A stretch of DNA of 8,910 nucleotides. It comes from Desulfobacterales bacterium (GTDB lineage: Bacteria > Desulfobacterota > Desulfobacteria > Desulfobacterales > Desulfobacteraceae). A program made the translations under genes and the position numbers. Every line of letters starts with the position of its first letter. Position 1 is the first letter of the stretch. The DNA lies in contig JAKSBO010000298.1 of assembly GCA_022361095.1 (NCBI GenBank), forward strand, positions 1-8,910, in the 5' to 3' direction. The notes under the pieces are model-generated. The model had not been told where the DNA came from. It did not search any database and saw nothing but the letters and a program-made list of their open reading frames with translations. This document shows, piece after piece, positions 1 through 6,066 of the stretch.

Positions 1-1316
1 AGCTGTGCCTTTTTGAACCGGTTTTCCTCATCCGTACCTTCCGGCAACCTTAGGGCAGCCACGTAATCGGCAAAGGCATCTGTGTCTGCATCAATCATGG
101 GAATCAGGGCATGGACTGCGTCATGCAGCGGTGGAATCAACGCCCTCATTTCAGCGTCAACCGCTTCAAATCGCCTGACCCCCAGGGTCAGTTTACCCAC
201 CATGGCGCCAAGCCCGGCACCCAGGGCGGCAATGGCTGCTGATACGGAACCACAGCCAGGTGCGACGGTTCTGCCGGCAACCTCGCTAATAAAATTTCGG
301 ACACTCATACCGGCCAAAGGCTCATTGGGTGGTTCAGCTATGATATACTCTATAATCTTGGTTTTGGGATCAAAGGGGGCAACGGAATTCAAGCCCAGGC
401 GCTCAACAGCCAGCCGGACTTTCTGATCTTCATCCAGGATAAAAAGACCTTCTTTATCAATATAATACTCAGCCGCCTGTAAAATGGCCTGACGGGGAAC
501 AACACCCACAATCTGTGACCCGGCCACCGCAATTTTAAGCTTGGCAGCTTCCTCTTTAACGGCTTCAAACAAGATATGCGGCGGTGTGACAAGGTAGTTG
601 TTCAGGTTTACCGTAACCTGGGCCAGGTTATAGTCATTGACATACCACCCCATGCCCTTAACATCCTTGAACCGGCCGGGTTCCCGGGGGCCCCTGCCGG
701 CTTCACGAAGATTCAGTGCAATACGGTGGGCCTGGTTGGGGGTGCCCAGCAGATTAACATTATATGCAATAAGAAAAAAACGGGCACCCGTGACTGTGCC
801 TCCCCACCCGGGCACAAACCTGGCCGGTCCGAAATCAGGTTTCCATTTTTCCAGGACAATTCGCTGGGAAATCAATTCATACTCGCCCTCCCGGATCTGG
901 GGCAGTTTCTTGCGGTAATCCAACGTGGCGGATTCCTCGTACAGATAGACCGGAACCCCAAGTTCCTCGGCCAGCCGTTGGCCGAACCGCTTTGAAATTG
1001 CCACACACTCGTCCATGGTCACACCCGCCACCGGAATAAAGGGGCAGACGTCCAGGGCGCCCATGCGGGGATGCTCCCCCTGATGCCGGCGCATGTCTAT
1101 TTTTTCCCGGGCCACCCTTGCGGCGGCCAACGCACCATCCACCACACAATCAGGGTCTGCCACAAACGTATACACCGTCCGGTTGGTGGACCTGCCAGGA
1201 TCCACATCCAGCAGGCGGCACCCGGGCGTCTCGGCGATGGCATCGGCAATGGCGTCAATGATCTGTTTATCTCTGCCTTCTGAAAAATTGGGCACACATT
1301 CAACGATTTTATCCAT
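1..1316 (-). CDS. ftcD: Glutamate formimidoyltransferase / formimidoyltetrahydrofolate cyclodeaminase (3' end outside window)
   Basis: Bifunctional folate enzyme: it moves the formimino group of formiminoglutamate (from histidine breakdown) to tetrahydrofolate, then deaminates it to methenyl-THF; cytoplasmic. I translated 438 codons on the minus strand by hand and found no frameshift or stop. The ATG at 1316 is preceded by a GGAG about 9 nt upstream and opens MDKIVECVPNFSEGR, the family's standard N-terminus. The transferase domain covers roughly residues 1-325 and includes HQGEHPRMGALD, whose His82 matches the catalytic His82 of the pig enzyme. The cyclodeaminase domain begins near residue 340 and contains the IDADTDAF stretch (residues 408-415), where the catalytic aspartate of the family lies. 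Family members are about 500-540 aa, so some 60-100 residues are missing beyond the edge. One oddity: the usually glycine-rich PGGGS of the second domain reads PGCGS (Cys355). It is transcribed divergently from the dehydrogenase module. Family assignment is secure; activity of the second domain is inferred. Confidence 0.95.
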   Translation of the reverse strand, partial: MDKIVECVPNFSEGRDKQIIDAIADAIAETPGCRLLDVDPGRSTNRTVYTFVADPDCVVDGALAAARVAREKIDMRRHQGEHPRMGALDVCPFIPVAGVTMDECVAISKRFGQRLAEELGVPVYLYEESATLDYRKKLPQIREGEYELISQRIVLEKWKPDFGPARFVPGWGGTVTGARFFLIAYNVNLLGTPNQAHRIALNLREAGRGPREPGRFKDVKGMGWYVNDYNLAQVTVNLNNYLVTPPHILFEAVKEEAAKLKIAVAGSQIVGVVPRQAILQAAEYYIDKEGLFILDEDQKVRLAVERLGLNSVAPFDPKTKIIEYIIAEPPNEPLAGMSVRNFISEVAGRTVAPGCGSVSAAIAALGAGLGAMVGKLTLGVRRFEAVDAEMRALIPPLHDAVHALIPMIDADTDAFADYVAALRLPEGTDEENRFKKAQ

Positions 1317-1832
1317 TATATATATCTCCGTCTCATATAAATAATCTTAAATCATTTTTTACCGGTCAGTACATCTTAATACATTTAAAAACTTTTCCAC
1401 ACACCGCTTAACTATTCCAATTATACGATCCCAGATCCATGCGGCCGATATTGTTCGATTAATTCAGCCCTCAGCAGCCTAAGGCAAATTATTTAATGGA
1501 GAATATCAGGCACAGGTTGCACAGCTGCGCGGATAAGACTTGCATTTTCCTCTACATTAACGGTAGTATCCCAAGGCGGGAATTTAGCGATACAGACGAC
1601 AGTGTATCCCCAAATGTTAAAATATTAACACAAAAGGAGGCTAACACATACAAATCAATACAAAAATTTGGGGTTATAAACCAACTTTTTAAAAAAACAA
1701 ACACTTATTAATACTGTAAGGGTAAAGAAGATTGAATTTTTAAAACAGTTGTGAAAATATTAGCGAATTAACTGGAATAGAAGCTTTTTAGACCCACTGG
1801 TTTTAACAATTTTCATCAGGAAAGGATATCAA
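1317..1832. other. AT-rich divergent intergenic region between ftcD and the dehydrogenase operon
   Basis: This 516-bp stretch holds no convincing gene; a 71-codon plus-strand frame (1496-1711) lacks a ribosome site and any recognisable sequence. It must carry both divergent promoters. For ftcD, a perfect minus-strand TATAAT lies at 1420-1425, but no good -35 is seen at the right distance, so that promoter is weakly supported. Towards the dehydrogenase there is the Rex-like palindrome (1614-1631, listed separately), an AGGAGG at 1635-1640 with no usable start codon after it, A/T tracts around 1684-1700, and a weak TTGTGA (1749-1754)/TGGAAT (1773-1778) pair. The dehydrogenase's own ribosome site, AGGAAAGG, lies at 1818-1825. 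Confidence 0.6.
1614..1631. promoter_or_regulatory. Putative Rex (NADH/NAD+ sensor) operator
   Basis: The palindrome TGTTAA-AATA-TTAACA lies at 1615-1630. Extended to 18 bp it matches the published Rex consensus TTGTTAANNNNTTAACAA at 12 of 14 fixed positions, missing only the two outermost bases. Rex represses fermentative, lactate and respiratory genes when NADH is low and releases them when NADH rises, and its regulons are well described in sulfate reducers. The site is about 200 bp before the FAD dehydrogenase and about 300 bp before ftcD, so control of the dehydrogenase operon is more likely. A degenerate second half-site, TTGTGAA, begins at 1749. Rex binding is inferred; no rex gene is in the window. 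Confidence 0.5.
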
Positions 1833-3266
1833 ATGAATAAGGTCGATATCCCCAGACTCAGGGAGATAGTCGGGGAACAAAACATAAAGACAGATCCGCT
1901 TGACCTGTTTATTTACGGCGCAGACGCATCTGTTTACCATGCCACACCATGGGTTGTTGTGAGACCTGACAATACCGGTCAGGTTCAAAAAGTACTGGCC
2001 TATGCCAATGATGCAAAAATACCAGTTGTCCCCAGGGGCGGCGGCTCGGGGATGTGTGGGCAGACCGTGTCGATTAAGGGCGGGATTCTTCTGGACATGA
2101 AAAACATGAACCGGATACTTGAAATCAACATGCCCGATGTTTACTGCCGGGTGGAACCGGGTGTGGTGGATGATGACCTCAACGCCGCGCTCAAACCTTA
2201 TGGTGTTTTCTATCCCCCGACACCGGCCTCTTCACGTATCGCCACCATCGGCGGCGAGATCGGCAACAATGCGTCGGGTGTTCGTTCCGTAAAATACGGC
2301 GCAACCCGGGATGCGGTGTTGGGCTTGAAAGTGGTTCTGGCCAATGGCGACCTGGTCACTTTAGGTGCCCATACCCGGGTGGAAGCGTCCGGTTACCAGC
2401 TTCAAAAACTCATCGTAGGTTCGGAAGGCACCCTGGGTGTTGTGGTGGAAGCGATCATGGGTTTTGTACCCATCCCTGAATACAGATGCCTGGGTGTTGC
2501 CAATTTTGACAGCCTAAGGGATGCCGGTAATGCCATCGGTGACATCATGGCCTCGGGCACCATTCCTTCCATGCTTGAGCTCGTGGATGACGTTGCAATC
2601 AAGGCGGTAAACAAAACCATGGGCCTAGGCCTTAAGGAAGTGGCTGCTTCCCTGCTTTTTGAAGCTGACGGAAAAGTTATGGAAGCCGTGGAGTATGAAG
2701 TTAACAAAATGCAGGATATCTGCAAAAAGAACAACGGTGCCGACCTCTGGTACAGTTTTGACGCCAAGGAGCGTGAACAGATCTTCATGGGCCGTAAAAA
2801 ATTATTCCCTGCCCTGTCACAGTTTGACGCCAGCATGGCTTCCACATCCCTGGCCGACGATATGGCGGTACCCTACTCCAAGATGGCCGATATGGCTGCC
2901 AAAATCCATGAAGCAGCCGAAAAGAACAACATCATTATGACGGCTTACGGCCATTGCGGATCAGGATGCATGCACACCAAAATCATGATGGATGTCAGCA
3001 AGGAAGAACAATGGCAGGGCGCCAAGAGAGCCATTGCCGAAATTTATGAATATGTAAATTCCATTAACGGCACCACGTCCGCGGAACACGGTATCGGCAT
3101 TTCCAAAGCAGATGCCTTCAGGGCGGAAAAGGCTGATTCTTTGAAAATGATGGCTGCCATCAAGGCGGCTCTGGACCCCAATAACATTCTCAATCCCGGC
3201 AAGTTATCGCAGGCGCCGGAAAACTGGGTAACGGCAACAGAACTTAGATATGCCGTCAATAGCTAG
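1833..3266 (+). CDS. FAD-binding 2-hydroxyacid dehydrogenase, GlcD / D-lactate dehydrogenase type
   Basis: VAO/PCMH-family flavoprotein of 477 aa, normal length for GlcD-like D-2-hydroxyacid dehydrogenases, which oxidise a hydroxyacid to the 2-oxoacid and reduce FAD. The N-terminal FAD domain (about residues 37-215) shows the pyrophosphate-binding loop PRGGGSGMCGQ (67-77) and RIATIGGEIGNNASG (135-149). The C-terminal FAD-oxidase_C domain (about 215-465) ends in EHGIGISK (from Glu418) and LDPNNILNPGKL. The metal site of this group (two His seven residues apart plus a Glu) is kept as His374, His381 and Glu418, but the usual GHxGDGNxH is changed to GHCGSGCMH. Lys383 stands where D-2-hydroxyglutarate dehydrogenase has Asn and lactate/glycolate enzymes a hydrophobic residue. 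The start follows AGGAAAGG. There is no signal peptide or membrane segment, so it is probably cytoplasmic. The next gene, 28 bp downstream, is its likely electron-accepting subunit. Substrate is not determinable; symbols such as glcD or dld would over-specify it. Confidence 0.9.
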   Translation: MNKVDIPRLREIVGEQNIKTDPLDLFIYGADASVYHATPWVVVRPDNTGQVQKVLAYANDAKIPVVPRGGGSGMCGQTVSIKGGILLDMKNMNRILEINMPDVYCRVEPGVVDDDLNAALKPYGVFYPPTPASSRIATIGGEIGNNASGVRSVKYGATRDAVLGLKVVLANGDLVTLGAHTRVEASGYQLQKLIVGSEGTLGVVVEAIMGFVPIPEYRCLGVANFDSLRDAGNAIGDIMASGTIPSMLELVDDVAIKAVNKTMGLGLKEVAASLLFEADGKVMEAVEYEVNKMQDICKKNNGADLWYSFDAKEREQIFMGRKKLFPALSQFDASMASTSLADDMAVPYSKMADMAAKIHEAAEKNNIIMTAYGHCGSGCMHTKIMMDVSKEEQWQGAKRAIAEIYEYVNSINGTTSAEHGIGISKADAFRAEKADSLKMMAAIKAALDPNNILNPGKLSQAPENWVTATELRYAVNS

Positions 3267-3294
3267 CTGATAAAGGATAACAGGGACTATTCTT

Positions 3295-4248
3295 ATGCAG
3301 ACAACAAAAACGAAATTTAAAAATTTAGAAAAATGGGAAGGCATGCTGGCCAAGTGCATCCGGTGTGGATATTGTTACGAGCACTGCCCCATGTTTAAAT
3401 TCACGCGGTGGGAATCCGATGCACCCAGGGGTAAAAATATTTTAGCCCATGGACTTTTGACCGGTTCGATTGAATTGACACCGGAAATTGCGGAAAAATC
3501 GTTCAGTTGTTTCTTCTGCAAACGGTGCGAAGCGGCCTGTTCATCCGGGGTTTTAATAACGGATATTATGCTGGATATGCGAAGAGACCTGGTTGAACTG
3601 GGGTACAAAAAGGACATCGGCACCATCTCAACCACAGACCGCTCCTGTGCCAGGTGCCTGCAGTGCGTCAGGGCCTGTCCCCATGATGCCCGGGAGTATA
3701 TTGACCTTGAAGGCATTGTCGTGGATCCGGTATTATGCAAGTCCTGTGGTATCTGTGTTGAAATCTGTCCCATCGAAGCGGTAACCATTCCACTTCCATT
3801 CGGCACAGACACGGAAAATATGGACCAGAAAGCCGCTGAGTTCCTCAACTCCACTGAATCCGCCAAGGTTATTGCGTTTGCCTGTAACTGGTCATACCAT
3901 CCTGACATTCAGAACTCCAAAATGCCGGAATCTGAAACCCATGACAAGGAGTATGAAATCCTGGTGAACCTGTGCGGCGGCCGCCTTGATAAAAACCTCT
4001 TGTTGACACCGTTCCTTAACCAGGCATGGGGCGTTCTGGTCGCTGTTTGTCCGGATGGGGAATGTACCCATGACGGCAATGTAGCCGCCCTGCAACGGGT
4101 AACCAAAATGAAGGAAACCCTTGAAACGCTTGATATTAATCCCGAACGTATCCACCTGGTTCAAATTCCCAGAGGCGACAAACAATTGTTCCAGGCAGAA
4201 ATTGATACCTTTATGGAAAAGATAAATCAGATGGGCCCCATACGCTAA
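3295..4248 (+). CDS. Iron-sulfur electron-transfer subunit: GlcF/HdrC-like + 2[4Fe-4S] ferredoxin + MvhD/FlpD domain
   Basis: A 317-aa protein with three consecutive parts. Residues about 15-100 resemble the N-terminal half of GlcF and HdrC, with two CxxCxxCxxxC motifs (Cys21/24/27/31 and Cys72/75/78/82). Residues about 115-165 are a bacterial-type ferredoxin with two more motifs (Cys118/121/124/128 and Cys148/151/154/158), so four [4Fe-4S] clusters are predicted. Residues about 190-310 match the MvhD/FlpD (methyl-viologen-reducing hydrogenase delta) family: FACNW, LCGGRLD, VAVCPDGECTHDGN and the RV..MKETLE..DINPERI helix region. The family's CNWC reads CNWS, leaving Cys197, 227, 252 and 257 as possible [2Fe-2S] ligands. 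Canonical GlcF/LutA-type partners end in CCG domains, which are absent. There are no membrane segments. Spacing to the FAD gene is 28 bp, so the two are probably co-transcribed and form a complex. Delivery of electrons to an HdrA-type protein is inferred from how MvhD works elsewhere. Confidence 0.88.
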   Translation: MQTTKTKFKNLEKWEGMLAKCIRCGYCYEHCPMFKFTRWESDAPRGKNILAHGLLTGSIELTPEIAEKSFSCFFCKRCEAACSSGVLITDIMLDMRRDLVELGYKKDIGTISTTDRSCARCLQCVRACPHDAREYIDLEGIVVDPVLCKSCGICVEICPIEAVTIPLPFGTDTENMDQKAAEFLNSTESAKVIAFACNWSYHPDIQNSKMPESETHDKEYEILVNLCGGRLDKNLLLTPFLNQAWGVLVAVCPDGECTHDGNVAALQRVTKMKETLETLDINPERIHLVQIPRGDKQLFQAEIDTFMEKINQMGPIR

Positions 4249-4289
4249 ACTGCAAGCCCATACGATAGATGGTCTTTTCGTCCAATTGT

Positions 4290-4307
4290 GAGCTTAGAGC
4301 TCTTTTT
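4290..4307 (+). terminator. Possible weak intrinsic terminator after the iron-sulfur gene
   Basis: GAGCT-TAG-AGCTC forms a 5-bp perfect stem with a 3-nt loop, followed directly by TTTTT (4303-4307), 42 bp after the stop of the iron-sulfur gene. The stem is short and only three of its pairs are G-C, so termination would be partial at best; it may act together with the larger stem-loop just downstream. Confidence 0.35.
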
Positions 4308-4314
4308 GGAAATC

Positions 4315-4385
4315 TGCGGCGGATAAGAATCTTAATCCCCGGAATATTTAATATATGCCGAAGATTTTAATTTTTATCCGCCGTA
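4315..4385. repeat. Long intergenic stem-loop, copy A of a recurring element
   Basis: The outer stem pairs CGGCGGATAA (4317-4326) with TTATCCGCCG (4374-4383), extended by one G-U and one T-A pair, with weaker inner pairing. The apex is GGAATATTTAATATATGCC (4341-4359), which itself can form a small hairpin. The same 19-base apex recurs with two changes at 5907-5925 inside a different stem. The conserved apex on variable arms points to a palindromic repeat family or a structured RNA element lying in 3' flanks. It lacks the T-run of a classical terminator. Confidence 0.6.
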
Positions 4386-4470
4386 AACTTAGACGGAAAC
4401 CCCATCATAGAAGAACCTAAATTAAGATGTGCAATTAGTGTCCATCCATAAATAAGAATTTTTGTTCAAG

Positions 4471-4499
4471 TTCACATTGCCAAAAAGGCTATTTATGAA
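4471..4499 (+). promoter_or_regulatory. Candidate sigma70-type promoter for the racemase gene
   Basis: TTCACA (4471-4476, 5 of 6 to TTGACA) and TATGAA (4494-4499, 4 of 6 to TATAAT) are separated by 17 bp, in AT-rich DNA about 90 bp before the racemase start. The match is moderate, and similar matches arise by chance in AT-rich sequence. Confidence 0.3.
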
Positions 4500-4586
4500 T
4501 GGGCAATAGATTAAAAGCGAGACAAAACAGGTCATAGAGGGAATCTGAAACAAAATTATCAAAACAACTCCAGGAAGGAGACAATA

Positions 4587-5834
4587 ATGTCAAAAGTACA
4601 GATACCGTATGGTAAGGAAAAAATTGAAGTTGAAATTAATGACAATAACCTGCAGGGCGTATATTTTCCAAACGACGTAGAAAAAAGAGAGTTTGCTGCT
4701 GAATTTTCAAAAAACCTGGAAAACGCAAATTTCTCGGAGTTTATGGAAGGTGATGAGAGAGTCGTTTTCATCGTCAATGACGGAACCCGCCCTACGCCTA
4801 CGGCAAAAGTACTTAAGGTAATCTATGATGATATCAAAGATAAAGATATCTATTTTATCATCGCGACCGGTGCCCATAGAGCCCCCAATGATGAAGAGTT
4901 TGAATACATTTTCGGAAAAGAGATCTATGAGGACCTGAAAGCAAAAGACAGAATATGGTCTCATGATGCCAAAAACGATGAGATGGTTTATTTGGGAAAA
5001 TCTTCAAACGGCACGGAGATGTACCTGAATAAGATTGTAGCCGAAGCTAAAAAAACCATCGTTATCGGTTCTGTGGAACCTCACTATTTTGCAGGATATA
5101 CCGGTGGCAGAAAAGGCTTCTTACCTGGCGTGGCTTCCTATGAAACCATCACACAGAACCACAAATTAGCTCTGAATAAGAGCGCAAAAGCCCTTGCATT
5201 AGATGGCAACCCCGTCCACGAAGACATGATGGATGCCATGAATGTACTCAAAGAGATTAAAGTCTTCTCCATTATGACCATCTTGGATAAAGATCATAAT
5301 GTATATGAGACCACATGCGGGGATCTTGTAGGCGCATTTTATGATGCCATAGACAGTGCCAAAAAAGTATTCTGCGTTGACATAGAAGAAAAAACCGACA
5401 TCGTAATTTCTGTGGCACCATATCCAATGGATATTGACCTTTACCAGTCGCAAAAAGCCATAGACAACGGCAAGCTCGCCCTTAAAGAGGACGGTATATT
5501 AATCTTTGTATCACAATGCAGAATGGGCATCGGCGGAAAAACCTTCTTTGATCTGATGGCGTCTTGTGATACCCCCCAAGAGGTTCTTGACAAGATAAAA
5601 GTTGAATACAAACTGGGTTATCATAAAGCCGGTAAAATGGCTGAAATCAACACCTGGGCCCAGACCTGGGGTGTAACGGAACTGCCGGAAGACGAGATCA
5701 AAGCCGTACATATTAAACCTTTTGACAGTGTAGAATCCGCTCTGGAAAAAGCATTTGAGCTAAAAGGCAAAGATGCCAAAGTCACCGTGCTTCCGTTGGG
5801 ATCGCTTTCGGTGCCCAACATATTAAACCCCTAA
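4587..5834 (+). CDS. larA: LarA-family nickel-dependent 2-hydroxyacid racemase/epimerase
   Basis: A 415-aa homologue of lactate racemase LarA, which inverts the 2-hydroxy carbon by hydride transfer to a nickel-pincer nucleotide (NPN) attached to a lysine. All landmark residues of the Lactobacillus plantarum enzyme can be placed: NDGTRPTP (64-71, with Arg68), TGAHR (His97), VEPHYFAGYTGGRK (His166 and the NPN-attachment lysine Lys176), TQNH (His192), and Gln287/Lys290 in the C-terminal half. From His166 to Lys290 the numbering is offset from L. plantarum by a constant 8. It is therefore probably active, but LarA homologues act on lactate, malate, 2-hydroxyglutarate, phenyllactate and sugar acids, so substrate is open and the symbol marks the family only. 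NPN synthesis needs LarB, LarC and LarE, none of which is here. The ATG follows AGGAAGGAG (4572-4580). Its arginine codons are almost all AGA (6 of 7), and the gene is visibly AT-richer than its neighbours, hinting at separate acquisition. It lies beside a 2-hydroxyacid dehydrogenase, supporting a shared substrate. Confidence 0.92.
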   Translation: MSKVQIPYGKEKIEVEINDNNLQGVYFPNDVEKREFAAEFSKNLENANFSEFMEGDERVVFIVNDGTRPTPTAKVLKVIYDDIKDKDIYFIIATGAHRAPNDEEFEYIFGKEIYEDLKAKDRIWSHDAKNDEMVYLGKSSNGTEMYLNKIVAEAKKTIVIGSVEPHYFAGYTGGRKGFLPGVASYETITQNHKLALNKSAKALALDGNPVHEDMMDAMNVLKEIKVFSIMTILDKDHNVYETTCGDLVGAFYDAIDSAKKVFCVDIEEKTDIVISVAPYPMDIDLYQSQKAIDNGKLALKEDGILIFVSQCRMGIGGKTFFDLMASCDTPQEVLDKIKVEYKLGYHKAGKMAEINTWAQTWGVTELPEDEIKAVHIKPFDSVESALEKAFELKGKDAKVTVLPLGSLSVPNILNP

Positions 5835-5888
5835 AATAGTAATAGTGCCCGACCCAAAACCGCAAATATGACCGATTACTTTGTTGGG

Positions 5889-5943
5889 CCGTAAATTTTA
5901 ATCTTTGGAATATTGATTATATGCCTGTGGTTAAAATTTGCGG
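5889..5943. repeat. Intergenic stem-loop, copy B of the recurring element
   Basis: CCGTAAATTTTAATC (5889-5903) pairs with GGTTAAAATTTGCGG (5929-5943) over 15 uninterrupted positions, two of them G-U. The apex GGAATATTGATTATATGCC (5907-5925) matches the apex of copy A at 17 of 19 bases, and TTAATC plus three bases precedes it in both. An alternative pairing of ACCGCAAAT (5859-5867) with ATTTGCGGT (5936-5944) would compete with the main stem. It lies 55 bp after the racemase stop and before the strong terminator. Confidence 0.65.
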
Positions 5944-6015
5944 TCAGCCTTGTACTCGACAAAATTTCCATATTTTGGTTCTGGCACAAACCCTATATTG
6001 GTTCTTTGAAACTGG

Positions 6016-6048
6016 CGGCGGTGCATTTTAAGCACCGCCGTTTTTTTT
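6016..6048 (+). terminator. Strong intrinsic terminator of the racemase transcript
   Basis: CGGCGGTGC (6016-6024) and GCACCGCCG (6032-6040) form a perfect 9-bp GC-rich stem around a 7-nt loop, followed by eight T (6041-6048). This is a textbook rho-independent terminator on the plus strand and closes the module. The transcript would have an approximately 210-nt 3' untranslated region containing stem-loop copy B. Confidence 0.93.
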
Positions 6049-6066
6049 GCCTGTCCATGATCTGGG

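Larger units (their letters stand above)
4249..4586. other. Intergenic region between the iron-sulfur gene and the racemase gene
   Basis: No gene is visible in these 338 bp. In order they hold a weak terminator-like hairpin (4290-4307), a long imperfect stem-loop that recurs after the racemase gene (4315-4385), and a candidate promoter (4471-4499) before a good ribosome site (AGGAAGGAG, 4572-4580). This arrangement suggests that the racemase can be transcribed separately from the dehydrogenase pair. Confidence 0.55.

Noticed and set aside
1496..1711. 71-codon plus-strand open frame in the divergent intergenic region
   Set aside because: No ribosome site before the ATG, no recognisable domain, composition typical of AT-rich noncoding DNA, and it overlaps the Rex-like operator.
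2402..2845. 147-codon minus-strand frame inside the FAD dehydrogenase, and a similar 177-codon frame (3375-3908) inside the iron-sulfur gene
   Set aside because: Both are antisense shadows of strongly supported coding sequences carrying conserved motifs.
4430..4441. ATTAAGATGT shared between the racemase upstream region and the minus strand upstream of ftcD (near 1372-1381)
   Set aside because: A 10-base AT-rich match without palindromy or further extension is plausible by chance.
4460..4477. Possible Rex half-site TTCACAT before the racemase gene
   Set aside because: The other half matches poorly (about four of seven), and the bases are better explained as a -35-like element.
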